A DNA stretch of 64,000 nt, from contig NC_010995.1 in assembly GCF_000019225.1 (NCBI RefSeq), positions 1,310,501-1,374,500 on the forward strand, in the 5' to 3' direction. Below the pieces are notes generated by a model, which saw only the letters and a program-made list of their open reading frames with translations, did no database searches and was not told the DNA's origin. Source of the DNA: Cellvibrio japonicus Ueda107. Lineage in GTDB: Bacteria > Pseudomonadota > Gammaproteobacteria > Pseudomonadales > Cellvibrionaceae. Made by a program: the position numbers and the translations under genes. Shown here in pieces: positions 9,288 through 18,364 of this stretch (the first letter of the stretch is position 1; every line of letters starts with the position of its first letter).

Positions 9288-9725
9288 ATGATGGATGTAA
9301 ACGAAATTCGCGAATATCTTCCACACCGTTATCCGTTTCTGCTGGTAGATCGTGTGGTGGAATTGGTCGAAGGTGAGTCCATAATTGCGTACAAAAATAT
9401 CACCGTTAATGAAGAAGTATTTAACGGGCACTTTCCACAAAACCCGGTATTTCCCGGTGTCATGATCCTAGAAGCTATGGCTCAGGCGTCGGGCATTCTG
9501 GGGTTTAAAACCATGGGCAAGAAACCGGAAGACGGATCTATTTATCTGTTTGCCGGTGTTGACGATGTGCGCTTCAAACGCCAGGTTGTTCCCGGCGATC
9601 GTCTGCAGCTTGAGTCGCGTGTTATTTCTGAAAAGCGCGGCATTTGGAAATTTGAATGCAAAGCAACCGTTGATGGCGTATTGGCGGCATCGGCAACTAT
9701 TTTGTGTGCAGACCGTAAGGTTTAA
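9288..9725 (+). CDS. fabZ: 3-hydroxyacyl-[ACP] dehydratase FabZ
   Basis: FabZ dehydrates 3-hydroxyacyl-ACP in fatty acid elongation and competes with LpxA/LpxD for hydroxyacyl-ACP. It is a hot-dog fold protein with EYLPHRYPFLLVDRV (residues about 9-23, catalytic His in PHRYPF), NGHFPQNPVFPGVMILEAMAQ (catalytic Glu in LEAMAQ) and a 145-residue length normal for the family. ATG 9288 (MMDVNEIREYL) is preferred over an upstream in-frame TTG 9273 because it matches the family N-terminus. Confidence 0.95.
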   Translation: MMDVNEIREYLPHRYPFLLVDRVVELVEGESIIAYKNITVNEEVFNGHFPQNPVFPGVMILEAMAQASGILGFKTMGKKPEDGSIYLFAGVDDVRFKRQVVPGDRLQLESRVISEKRGIWKFECKATVDGVLAASATILCADRKV

Positions 9726-9799
9726 CTGTTTCCGATTCCCATCTCCACCGTGTTTCACCGGTTAGGTTTGTTGCTTCCAAAGACAGAGAGTTTTTCATC

Positions 9800-10570
9800 T
9801 TGATCGATCCCCACGCTATTATTGATCCTCGCGCCCGCCTTGCTCCCAATGTGCAGGTGGGGCCATGGACTTATATAGGCCCCGATGTGGAAATAGATGA
9901 AGGAACGGTGATTGCCTCTCATGTGGTAATCAAGGGGCCGACACGGATTGGTAAACATAACCGCATATACCAGTTTTCTACGGTGGGTGAGGATACTCCC
10001 GACCTGAAATACAAGGGTGAGCCAACACGGCTGGTTATTGGCGATCACAATATTATTCGCGAAGGGGTAACCATCCATCGCGGTACAATCCAGGATCGTC
10101 ATGAGACAACGATTGGCAATCACAACTTACTGATGGCATATGTGCATGTGGGACATGACAGTGTCATTGGCAACCATTGTATCCTCGTCAATAACGTGGC
10201 CCTGGCGGGGCATGTGCATATTGATGATTGGGCGATCCTCAGTGGATACACATTGGTTCACCAGTTTTGCAAAATCGGTGCGCACAGTTTCTCCGGTATG
10301 GGCAGTGCTATAGGTAAGGATGTACCTGCTTATGTGATGGTCAATGGAAGCCCGGCAGAAGCTAAAAATATCAATGCGGAAGGATTGCGCCGGCGCGGGT
10401 TTAGTAAAGAAGATATTGCAACGCTGACACGTGCCTATAAAGTTATTTATCGCCGCGGTTTGACCCTGGATGAAGCTTTGCAGGAGCTGGAATCTTTAGT
10501 GGCGAGTTGTGCGCCTCTGCAAATTCTGCTGGATTCTTTGAAGCAATCTACCCGCGGTATCGTAAGATAA
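9800..10570 (+). CDS. lpxA: UDP-N-acetylglucosamine O-acyltransferase
   Basis: This is the first step of lipid A synthesis, transferring a hydroxyacyl chain from ACP to UDP-GlcNAc. The 256-residue product is a left-handed beta-helix of hexapeptide repeats (IDPRARLAPNVQVGPWTYIG at the start) with the conserved HRGTIQDRHET and LLMAYVHVGHDSVIGN segments (the His is the catalytic base) and a helical C-terminal domain. The start is TTG 9800, with AGAGAG about 10 bases upstream and the conserved IDPHAIIDP at once after it. Confidence 0.95.
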   Translation: MIDPHAIIDPRARLAPNVQVGPWTYIGPDVEIDEGTVIASHVVIKGPTRIGKHNRIYQFSTVGEDTPDLKYKGEPTRLVIGDHNIIREGVTIHRGTIQDRHETTIGNHNLLMAYVHVGHDSVIGNHCILVNNVALAGHVHIDDWAILSGYTLVHQFCKIGAHSFSGMGSAIGKDVPAYVMVNGSPAEAKNINAEGLRRRGFSKEDIATLTRAYKVIYRRGLTLDEALQELESLVASCAPLQILLDSLKQSTRGIVR

Positions 10571-10637
10571 GTTCCCGCTGGCAGCGCAGCCGCCAGTATC
10601 GCTGTTATTAATCGACTGATAAATTCCGGAGGCTCTG

Positions 10638-11792
10638 GTGTCTGGACACCTGCATATTGGTATTGTTGTCGGCGAAGCGTCAGGCGATATTCTGGGGGCT
10701 GCCTTGATGACGGAACTGCGCCGTCATTTTCCCAATGCGGAGTTCTCTGGCATCGGTGGCCCGCGCATGCTGGAACTGGGGTTCCATTCCTATTTTCCAC
10801 AAGACCGTTTAGCGGTGATGGGATTAATTGAACCGCTGAAGCGCCTGCCCGAGCTGCTGCGTATTCGCAAGTTTTTACGCGAGCATTTCACTGCTAATCC
10901 GCCCTCCGTATTTATTGGCATAGACTCTCCCGATTTCACCATTCCGCTGGAGGGGGCCCTTAAGGAAAAAGGTATTAAGACGGTCCATTATGTCAGCCCT
11001 TCGGTGTGGGCCTGGCGGCAAAAGCGCATTATCAACATTGCACGCAGTGTTGATTTGATGTTGACACTCTTGCCATTTGAAGCCAGGTTTTATGAAGAGC
11101 ATGGTGTTCCGGTAGAGTTTGTAGGCCATCATCTGGCAGATGCCATTCCCGACAATGTCGATAAAACCGCTGCGCGCCAGTTATTAGGGCTGCCGGGGCA
11201 GGGGCGTATAGTCGCACTCTTGCCCGGTAGTCGCAGCAGTGAAGTAGAGCGTATGGCGGAATTGTTTTTCCGTACCGCCGTGTTTTGCATAGAACAAGAC
11301 CCCAGTCTGCATTTTGTTGTCCCTGCGGCAAATTCCGATCGTTATCGTCAGTTGCATATTGAACTTAATGATTTTGTGGATTTTCCCATCCATCTGGTAA
11401 ATGGGCATTCGCAGGATGCTATGGCGGCTGCCGATGTACTGTTAGTTGCTTCAGGTACCGTTACCCTGGAAGCCCTGCTACTGAAAAAACCGATGGTTGT
11501 TGCCTATAAGATGGCGCCTTTGACGTACCGGATTCTATCATGGCTGGTGAAAACACCTTTTGTGTCCCTGCCCAATTTACTGGCGCAGAAAATGCTGGTG
11601 CCTGAGTTATTGCAAGATAAGGCAACACCTGAGGCCCTGAGTGCCGCAGTGATGAATTATTTTGAGAATCCGGAGCAATCCATGGCTGTTAGCCAGACAT
11701 TCGCCGATATGCATCGCGAATTAAAATGTAATGCCAGCGCCCGCGCTGCTGACGCTATTGCCCGTTTGATTAAACCCGCGGAGGCATCATGA
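10638..11792 (+). CDS. lpxB: Lipid A disaccharide synthase
   Basis: This GT19 glycosyltransferase joins UDP-diacylglucosamine and lipid X. The 384-residue product has the N-terminal IGIVVGEASGDILGAALMTEL motif, IGIDSPDFTI, HYVSPSVWAWRQKR and LLPGSRSSEVERM, all diagnostic for LpxB. The start is GTG 10638, with CGGAGG at about 10628-10633 as the ribosome site. Its TGA overlaps the rnhB ATG (ATGA), so the two are translationally coupled. Confidence 0.96.
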   Translation: MSGHLHIGIVVGEASGDILGAALMTELRRHFPNAEFSGIGGPRMLELGFHSYFPQDRLAVMGLIEPLKRLPELLRIRKFLREHFTANPPSVFIGIDSPDFTIPLEGALKEKGIKTVHYVSPSVWAWRQKRIINIARSVDLMLTLLPFEARFYEEHGVPVEFVGHHLADAIPDNVDKTAARQLLGLPGQGRIVALLPGSRSSEVERMAELFFRTAVFCIEQDPSLHFVVPAANSDRYRQLHIELNDFVDFPIHLVNGHSQDAMAAADVLLVASGTVTLEALLLKKPMVVAYKMAPLTYRILSWLVKTPFVSLPNLLAQKMLVPELLQDKATPEALSAAVMNYFENPEQSMAVSQTFADMHRELKCNASARAADAIARLIKPAEAS

Positions 11793-12403
11793 GCCAGTTT
11801 GAGCCTTTTATCAGTGTGTATCAGGGCCATTTGCTGGCAGGTTGCGATGAGGTTGGACGGGGCCCTTTGGCCGGTGATGTCGTTGCGGCAGCAGTTATTC
11901 TTGATCCTGGACAATCGATCATCGGCCTGGATGACTCCAAGAAACTGACGGAAAAGAAACGTGAGCAACTATTTGATGAGATCCGTGCAAAGGCACTCAG
12001 CTGGTGTATCGCCCGCGCCAGTGTTGAAGAGATAGATCGCCTTAATATCCTGCAAGCCAGCTTGCTGGCAATGACCCGTGCTGTACAAGGCTTGGCGATA
12101 CAACCGGAACATGTGTTGGTGGATGGGAATAAATTGCCCAAATGGCATTATTCCGCAGAAGCGGTGGTGAAAGGGGATAGCCGGGTGGCGGCGATCAGTG
12201 CTGCATCCATATTGGCCAAAGTCACGCGCGATCGGGAAATGGTGGAAATGGATAGCTATTACCCCGGTTATGGCTTCGCGGGACACAAGGGGTATCCAAC
12301 CAAGGTGCATCTGGATGCACTGGAGCGGTTGGGGGTGTCGCCTATCCATCGCAGCTCTTATGCCCCTGTAAAAGCCCGCTTGGAACAGATGAATTTACTT
12401 TAA
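11789..12403 (+). CDS. rnhB: Ribonuclease HII
   Basis: It cleaves RNA in RNA-DNA hybrids and starts removal of single misincorporated ribonucleotides. The 204-residue product carries the metal-ligand motif AGCDEVGRGPLAGDV (residues about 17-31), DDSKKLTEKKR, and later VDGNKLP and KGDSRVAAISAASILAKVTRD, with the expected acidic active-site residues. It lies between lpxB (4-base overlap) and dnaE, as in E. coli. Confidence 0.96.
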   Translation: MSQFEPFISVYQGHLLAGCDEVGRGPLAGDVVAAAVILDPGQSIIGLDDSKKLTEKKREQLFDEIRAKALSWCIARASVEEIDRLNILQASLLAMTRAVQGLAIQPEHVLVDGNKLPKWHYSAEAVVKGDSRVAAISAASILAKVTRDREMVEMDSYYPGYGFAGHKGYPTKVHLDALERLGVSPIHRSSYAPVKARLEQMNLL

Positions 12404-12429
12404 TTTCTATTATTGACGTATAAACGCCT

Positions 12430-15400
12430 ATGCCCGCCGCCAATTTTGTTCATTTGCGCCTACATACCGAGTTTTCGCTCAGCGATAGTTTGGTGCGTAT
12501 AAAACCGCTGATCAAACGCGTAGCGGAACTCAATATGCCCGCCTGTGCGATTACTGATCAAACCAATTTTTATGGGTTAATCAAATTTTATAAAGCCGCC
12601 CAGGGGACGGGTATCAAACCCATTGCCGGCAGTGATTTCCTGATGGCCAGCCATGAAACAGATGGCAAACCGACGCTGCTTACCTTGCTGGCGATGAATA
12701 ATCAGGGTTATAAAAATATTATTGAGTTGATTTCACGCGCGTGGCGTTCCGGGCAACAGCAGGGTATTGCCTATATACAGCGCGAATGGATCAGTGAATA
12801 CAGCGAAGGTGTCATAGCGCTGTCCGGCGGTAAGTTTGGCGATGTGGGTATGGCGCTACTCGGAGGGCGACAGGCGCAAGCCCAGGAATTATTGCAGGGC
12901 TGGATGCGCGACTTTCCGAATCGTTTTTACCTGGAGTTGCAGCGTACCGGGCGTGAAAACGACGAAAACTATCTCCATGCAGCCGTTGACCTTGCCGCAC
13001 AGATGCAGTGCCCGGTGGTGGCAACCAACGACGTTCGCTTTTTAAAAACCAGTGAGTTTGAAGTTCACGAGGCCCGTGTTTGCATTGGTGAAGGCCGCAC
13101 GCTGGATGATCCGCGCCGTGAGCGACGTTACAGCGACCAGCAGTATCTGCGCTCGGCCGAAGAGATGGTTGAGTTATTCAGTGATATTCCCGAAGCGATT
13201 GCCAACAGCGTTGAAATTGCCAAGCGCTGTACCATCACGATCCAAATGGGTAAATACTTTTTGCCCGAATATCCTGTTCCGGAAGGTCTAACCGAAGCGG
13301 AGTTTTTTCGCAAAATTTCACTTGAAGGGCTTGATTGGCGCCTCGAAAAAATCCTGGATAAATCACTGCCGGATTACGCCGAGCGCCGCAAGGTTTATGA
13401 AGAGCGCTTGAACTTCGAGTTGGATATTATTATCCAGATGGGGTTTCCCGGTTACTTCCTGATTGTGATGGACTTTATCCAGTGGGCTAAGGACCATGAT
13501 ATTCCGGTGGGACCGGGGCGCGGTTCCGGTGCCGGCTCACTGGTGGCCTATGCGCTGAAAATTACCGATCTCGACCCCCTGCAATACGATTTGCTGTTCG
13601 AACGTTTCCTGAACCCCGAGCGGGTTTCCATGCCTGACTTTGATATCGATTTCTGCATGGACAACCGCGACAAGGTGATTGCCTACGTTGCCGAAAACTA
13701 TGGTCGCGATGCCGTTAGCCAGATTATTACCTTCGGTACCATGGCAGCCAAGGCGGTGGTGCGCGATGTGGCGCGCGTGCAAGGTAAATCCTACGGTCTG
13801 GCCGACAAACTGTCCAAAATGATCCCGCCCACACCGGGCATGACGCTGGCCCAGGCGTTGGAGGAGGAGCCGCAATTAAAGGAATTCCTGGCGCAGGATG
13901 GCGATGCGCAGGAAATCTGGGAAATGGCGGTGCAATTGGAAGGGTTGACACGCAACGTCGGTAAGCATGCGGGGGGGGTAGTGATCGCACCCACTAAACT
14001 CACTGATTTTGCCCCGTTGTTTTGCGACGAAACCGGCAGTGGCCTGGTAACCCAATTTGATAAGGGGGATGTGGAAGAAGCGGGACTGGTGAAGTTTGAC
14101 TTCCTCGGGTTGCGCACGCTCACCATTATCGATTGGGCGCGTATCATGATCGATAAGCAGCGGCGTAAACGCGGCGAGTCGCCACTGGATATTAACGCTA
14201 TTCCCCTCGATGATGCCAAAACCTTTGGCCTGTTAAAGCGCGCAGAAACTACCGCGGTGTTCCAGTTGGAATCCCGCGGTATGAAAGATCTGATCAAGCG
14301 TTTACAGCCGGATAACATCGAAGACTTGATCGCCCTGGTAGCGCTTTTCCGTCCCGGCCCATTGGAGTCGGGCATGGTGGATGACTTTATCAACCGCAAA
14401 CACGGTCGCGCCGAAGTCGCTTATCCCGATGCAAAATTCCAGCATGCCTCGCTCAAACCTGTGCTTGAACCTACCTATGGCGTTATCGTCTACCAGGAGC
14501 AGGTAATGCAGATCGCCCAGGTCCTGGCCGGTTATACCCTGGGTGGTGCGGACATGCTGCGCCGTGCTATGGGTAAAAAGAAACCGGAGGAAATGGCCAA
14601 ACAGCGCTCGGTGTTTGAAGAGGGCGCTAAAAAGCAGGGCGTTGATCCCGACCTGGCGATCAAGATCTTCGACCTGGTGGAAAAATTTGCCGGTTACGGT
14701 TTTAACAAATCCCACTCGGCTGCCTATGCGATAGTCTCCTACCAAACAGCCTGGCTAAAAGCACATTACCCGGCGCACTTTATGGCGGCGACCATGTCGT
14801 CGGATATGGATAAAACCGACAAGGTGGTGACCTTTATCGAAGAGTGTCGCACCATGAAATTGAAACTCCTGCCGCCGGATGTAAATTCCGGGGAGTTTCA
14901 TTTTACCGTTGATGATGCAGGGCGCATTATTTACGGTCTGGGCGCGATTAAAGGTTTGGGTGAAGGGCCGGTAGAGTCGATTATCGCGGCGCGCAATGAC
15001 GGTGGTCCCTTTAAGGATTTATTTGATTTTTGTGCGCGTGTGGATGCGCGCAAAGTGAACAAGCGCGCACTCGAAGCCATTATCCGCTCCGGTGCTGCAG
15101 ATAGCCTGGGGCCGACCTACGATACGCCCGAATACAATATTGACCATGATCGTGCGGTGATGTTCTCGGCGATGGCCGAGGCGGTGAAAACGGCTGAACA
15201 GGCAACGGCCAACAGCAATGCCGGCATGATGGATTTGTTCGGTGCTGTGATGGCGTCAGAGGAATCCACCAACGATGTGTACGCCGATTTCCGCCGTGTG
15301 CGCACCTGGACGATCAAGGAGCGTTTGCATGCCGAAAAAGAAACCCTGGGTTTATATCTGACCGGCCATCCTATCGATGAGTATGAATCGGAGTTGAGTC

Positions 15401-15963
15401 ATTTTGTCAGCTCGCGTATTGCCAACCTGAAGCCGGAAAAAGGTAACCAGACCATTGCCGGTTTGATCATTTCGCAACGGATTGTGAAAACCAAGCGCGG
15501 CGACAATATGGCTATCCTGACGTTGGATGATCGTACCGGTCGCATGGACATCACCTTGTTTGCGGAAGCTTACAATAATGCCCGCGATTTATTGTTGAAA
15601 GACGGCTTGCTGGTCATTAGTGGGCAGGTACGTTACGACGATTTTAGCGGCATGCTGAAGATGAGTGCTGAAACTGTGCGCTTGCTGGCTGATGTGCGCC
15701 AGGAAAAAGCGCGCGAATTATACCTGCACCTGGATTCCGGAGCCCTGCCTGCCAATTTCGCGCGGGAACTGGGCGAGCTGCTGGACCCCTATCGCCAGTC
15801 ACCGCAACAGGAGGCGCGCTGTGCCCTGGTAATTGACTACCAACGCAGTGATGCCCGTGCCCAGTTGCGCCTGGGCGATGCCTGGCGTATTCGCCCGGAA
15901 GATGAATTACTCCAGCGTTTGCGCGACCTCTATGGCAATAAATGCCTGAATTTGGTGTATTGA
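12430..15963 (+). CDS. dnaE: DNA polymerase III subunit alpha
   Basis: This is the catalytic subunit of the replicative polymerase. At 1177 residues it is slightly longer than the E. coli protein. Domains in order: PHP domain (FVHLRLHTEFSLSDS at the start), the palm with GPGRGSGAGSLVAYAL and the catalytic Asp cluster MPDFDIDFC (Asp403, 405, 407), KFDFLGLRTLT with a further catalytic Asp, then the beta-binding and helix-hairpin-helix region, an OB fold (ITLFAEAYNNARDLL) and a C-terminal tau-binding region. A few closely spaced shadow frames occur but nothing interrupts the reading frame. Confidence 0.97.
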   Translation: MPAANFVHLRLHTEFSLSDSLVRIKPLIKRVAELNMPACAITDQTNFYGLIKFYKAAQGTGIKPIAGSDFLMASHETDGKPTLLTLLAMNNQGYKNIIELISRAWRSGQQQGIAYIQREWISEYSEGVIALSGGKFGDVGMALLGGRQAQAQELLQGWMRDFPNRFYLELQRTGRENDENYLHAAVDLAAQMQCPVVATNDVRFLKTSEFEVHEARVCIGEGRTLDDPRRERRYSDQQYLRSAEEMVELFSDIPEAIANSVEIAKRCTITIQMGKYFLPEYPVPEGLTEAEFFRKISLEGLDWRLEKILDKSLPDYAERRKVYEERLNFELDIIIQMGFPGYFLIVMDFIQWAKDHDIPVGPGRGSGAGSLVAYALKITDLDPLQYDLLFERFLNPERVSMPDFDIDFCMDNRDKVIAYVAENYGRDAVSQIITFGTMAAKAVVRDVARVQGKSYGLADKLSKMIPPTPGMTLAQALEEEPQLKEFLAQDGDAQEIWEMAVQLEGLTRNVGKHAGGVVIAPTKLTDFAPLFCDETGSGLVTQFDKGDVEEAGLVKFDFLGLRTLTIIDWARIMIDKQRRKRGESPLDINAIPLDDAKTFGLLKRAETTAVFQLESRGMKDLIKRLQPDNIEDLIALVALFRPGPLESGMVDDFINRKHGRAEVAYPDAKFQHASLKPVLEPTYGVIVYQEQVMQIAQVLAGYTLGGADMLRRAMGKKKPEEMAKQRSVFEEGAKKQGVDPDLAIKIFDLVEKFAGYGFNKSHSAAYAIVSYQTAWLKAHYPAHFMAATMSSDMDKTDKVVTFIEECRTMKLKLLPPDVNSGEFHFTVDDAGRIIYGLGAIKGLGEGPVESIIAARNDGGPFKDLFDFCARVDARKVNKRALEAIIRSGAADSLGPTYDTPEYNIDHDRAVMFSAMAEAVKTAEQATANSNAGMMDLFGAVMASEESTNDVYADFRRVRTWTIKERLHAEKETLGLYLTGHPIDEYESELSHFVSSRIANLKPEKGNQTIAGLIISQRIVKTKRGDNMAILTLDDRTGRMDITLFAEAYNNARDLLLKDGLLVISGQVRYDDFSGMLKMSAETVRLLADVRQEKARELYLHLDSGALPANFARELGELLDPYRQSPQQEARCALVIDYQRSDARAQLRLGDAWRIRPEDELLQRLRDLYGNKCLNLVY

Positions 15964-16130
15964 TATTCTGTCGCTGTTTAAAAAGATTTGCATTAAATAA
16001 AATTCGCGATAGATAAACTCGATCTAAAAACCAATCACTAATCGATGAATCCTGTGCACATCGCTGTCGTCATAGGGCTACACTGTAATATGGAAATCGC
16101 TGATTGACGCTAATAATGTAGAGGTGCCTT

Positions 16131-16586
16131 ATGTCGTCCATTCTGGTGAAAGACTATATGCAGTCCAGTGTCCAGGCAGTCAAAGCAAATGCCAGTGTGC
16201 GTGAACTGGTTGAGTATTTGTTGAAATGGAATGTGACGGGACTTCCGGTTATTGATGAGCATATGCGAGTTATCGGCTTTATATCCGAGCAGGATTGCAT
16301 CAAGGAAATGCTCAATAGCGCCTTTTATGCGGAGGATTCTGCACAGGTTCGCAGCATTATGCGCAGTGATGTGCTCACCGTCACACCGGATACCAGTATT
16401 CTTGAAATTGCGGAAACCATGCTGGGTAACAAACCGAAAAATTATCCGGTCATAGAGCAAGGTAAATTGGTGGGATTGATTAGCCGCCGCATGATCCTGC
16501 AAGCATTGCGCGATAATAACGTTGCTTATTTTTCTCCGCACAATAAACCATTATCTACTGTACAGGTGCGTACGCCGTTCAATTAG
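16131..16586 (+). CDS. Two-CBS-domain protein
   Basis: A free-standing pair of CBS domains (151 residues). Repeat one covers roughly residues 5-60 (VKDYMQSSVQAVKANASVREL, then GLPVIDEHMRVIGFISEQDCI) and repeat two roughly residues 75-135 (IMRSDVLTVTPDTSILEIAETM, then YPVIEQGKLVGLISRRMIL). CBS pairs bind adenine nucleotides and usually act as sensors, but nothing here names a partner. It stands alone, 167 bases after dnaE, and its own promoter region is not obvious. Function unknown. Confidence 0.85.
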   Translation: MSSILVKDYMQSSVQAVKANASVRELVEYLLKWNVTGLPVIDEHMRVIGFISEQDCIKEMLNSAFYAEDSAQVRSIMRSDVLTVTPDTSILEIAETMLGNKPKNYPVIEQGKLVGLISRRMILQALRDNNVAYFSPHNKPLSTVQVRTPFN

Positions 16587-16698
16587 ATGCCTTGGTTTTT
16601 GATAGTTCTGTATACCGCTGATGAGAGGTCTGCGGTGGATGTTTTTTACTAATATTTCCTTTATCAATCTGCTTTATCTAATAGTTTATTTGCTGTTG

Positions 16699-16727
16699 TT
16701 GACACAAATTTCCACTGATCATTTACA
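16699..16727 (+). promoter_or_regulatory. Candidate promoter upstream of accA
   Basis: TTGACA (16699-16704) is a perfect -35 box, followed after 17 bases by TTTACA, a poor -10. It is the only promoter-like pair noticed in the 366-base gap 16587-16952; the rest of the gap shows no open frame, repeat or hairpin of note. Confidence 0.35.
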
Positions 16728-16952
16728 GGCTTATCTCGGATATTGTTTTCTCCCTCAGTTAACAAACCCGGATAAGTTATTCGAATTGCAGTGAAAAGAT
16801 CGACTAAGCCGCCCTTTTCGCGTAAGGTAGCCACCCAATTGTGCCGCTGCTGCCTGGCTGTTTATGTCTTGTCCAAGACTGCTGCTTTCGGGAGTTGGAG
16901 CGCATCAACCATAAGACATCCGGTAGTGTCCTACCCCTAGTAAGAGCCTGAT

Positions 16953-17900
16953 ATGAATCTGAATTATCTGGATTTTGAGCAGCCTATTGCCGAACTGGAA
17001 GGCAAAATCGAAGAACTCCAACTTGTTGGTAACAGCTCTGATGTCAATCTTGCCGATGAAGTCGCCAAGTTGCGCGAAAAAAGTACCAAGCTGACTGAGA
17101 CTATCTACAGCAAGTTGACTGCCTGGGATATTGTTAAGGTGGCACGCCATCCCCAGCGCCCCTATGCATCTGATTACATCTCCCGTGTTTTCACCGAGTT
17201 TGATGAGCTCCATGGCGATCGCCATTTTGGGGACGACAAGGCGATTATCGGCGGTGTAGGGCGCCTGGATGGCAAGCCCGTGATGGTCATCGGGGAAGAG
17301 AAGGGGCGTAGCGTTCACGAAAAGGTCATGCGTAATTTCGGCATGCCGCGCCCGGAAGGTTATCGCAAAGCCCTGCGCCTGATGGAAATGGCGGAGCGGT
17401 TCAAGCTACCGGTATTGACCCTGATTGATACTCCCGGCGCCTATCCGGGCATAGATTCTGAAGAGCGCGGGATTTCTGAATCCATCGCACAGAATCTGGC
17501 GGTGATGTCCCGCCTGCGCACCCCGATTGTGTGTACGGTAATTGGTGAAGGCTCTTCCGGCGGTGCCCTGGCTATCGGGGTGGGCGATCACCTCAATATG
17601 CTGCAGTATTCGACCTACTTTGTTATTTCACCGGAAGGCTGCGCCAACATTATCTGGAAAACGGTCGCCAAGGCACCTGAAGCGGCTCAAGCCATGGGGG
17701 TAACCTCTAAAGTCCTGCAGGACTTGGGTATCGTGGATGAAACCATTCCCGAGCCCTTGGGCGGTGCCCATCGCAATGTCGATGAAATGGCCAGGAAACT
17801 CCAGGAGCGCCTGGTTGAACAGGTGGAGCAATTAAGCCGCGAGCCTATAGATGCCCTGCTGGAGCGCCGCTACCAACGTCTGATGAGTTATGGCAACTAA
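16953..17900 (+). CDS. accA: Acetyl-CoA carboxylase carboxyltransferase subunit alpha
   Basis: With AccD it transfers carboxyl from biotin to acetyl-CoA, giving malonyl-CoA for fatty acid synthesis. The 315-residue product starts [19 protein letters not shown], as in the family, and has the crotonase-fold core with [38 protein letters not shown] sequence, [17 protein letters not shown] and the oxyanion-hole segment [15 protein letters not shown]. It follows dnaE after one unrelated gene and ends before a strong terminator. Confidence 0.96.
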
Positions 17901-17922
17901 CCCTGGGGGCTGCCGCTCTTCA

Positions 17923-17952
17923 CAAAAAAACCGCCGTTAGGGCGGTTTTTTT
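17923..17952 (+). terminator. Rho-independent terminator of accA
   Basis: The arms AAAAAACCGCC and GGCGGTTTTTT pair around GTTAG, with the T-run on the plus strand. A textbook intrinsic terminator 23 bases after the accA stop. Confidence 0.9.
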
Positions 17953-17960
17953 ATGGGTAT

Positions 17961-17992
17961 AAAAAACGCCGCTGGAGGGGCATCCAGCGGCG
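17961..17992 (-). terminator. Intrinsic terminator on the minus strand
   Basis: CGCCGCTGGA (17967-17976) pairs with TCCAGCGGCG (17983-17992) around GGGGCA. The A-run at 17961-17966 becomes six T residues on the minus strand, so the hairpin terminates leftward transcription. The nearest minus-strand gene, lldD, ends 373 bases upstream, so it may end a separate small transcript. Confidence 0.8.
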
Positions 17993-18137
17993 GCACAAGG
18001 CACTGGTTGTTTAGGCCGGTGCAGGGAGAGTTCCTAAAACCCCTGACGATGGGACGACACTTTAGGAATTCGATGAGAAACCGGGTACAGGAATGGATAA
18101 ACCATTGAAGTCTTCACAATTGTTTTTGTCATTTTGA
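17961..18137 (-). ncRNA. Candidate small transcript between accA and lldD
   Basis: On the minus strand a promoter-like pair, TTGACG (18170-18165) and TATAGC (18149-18144) with a short 15-base spacer, is followed about 180 bases later by a strong terminator. Within it, TTCCTAAA (18031-18038) and TTTAGGAA (18061-18068) can form a stem, and a 32-codon frame (MTKTIVKTSMVYPF..., 18132 to 18034) is open but lacks a ribosome site. It could instead be the 3' untranslated tail of lldD. The remaining gap up to 18364 is AT-rich with no gene seen. Confidence 0.35.
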
Positions 18138-18364
18138 CTAAAAGCTATACCAGGGATGGGGGTTCGTCAAATAAAAAACATGATATTTGTATTTTTTCCG
18201 GGTTTTTATTGGGATTTTTTTGCTGATTTTGTATTTTTTCTGCAATTAATATCCTTCTTACCGGTTTTTGATGTTCACATGTATACTAGCTTGATGTCGA
18301 GTTTGTGGATGATAGTTGCTTTTCAACGTTAAGGTGGATTGCGGCGACAGCTGTGATCGGAAGG

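Noticed and set aside
13791..14399. 202-residue open frame on the minus strand within dnaE
   Set aside because: It lies wholly inside a well-supported dnaE reading frame, has no family features, and is a codon-bias shadow.
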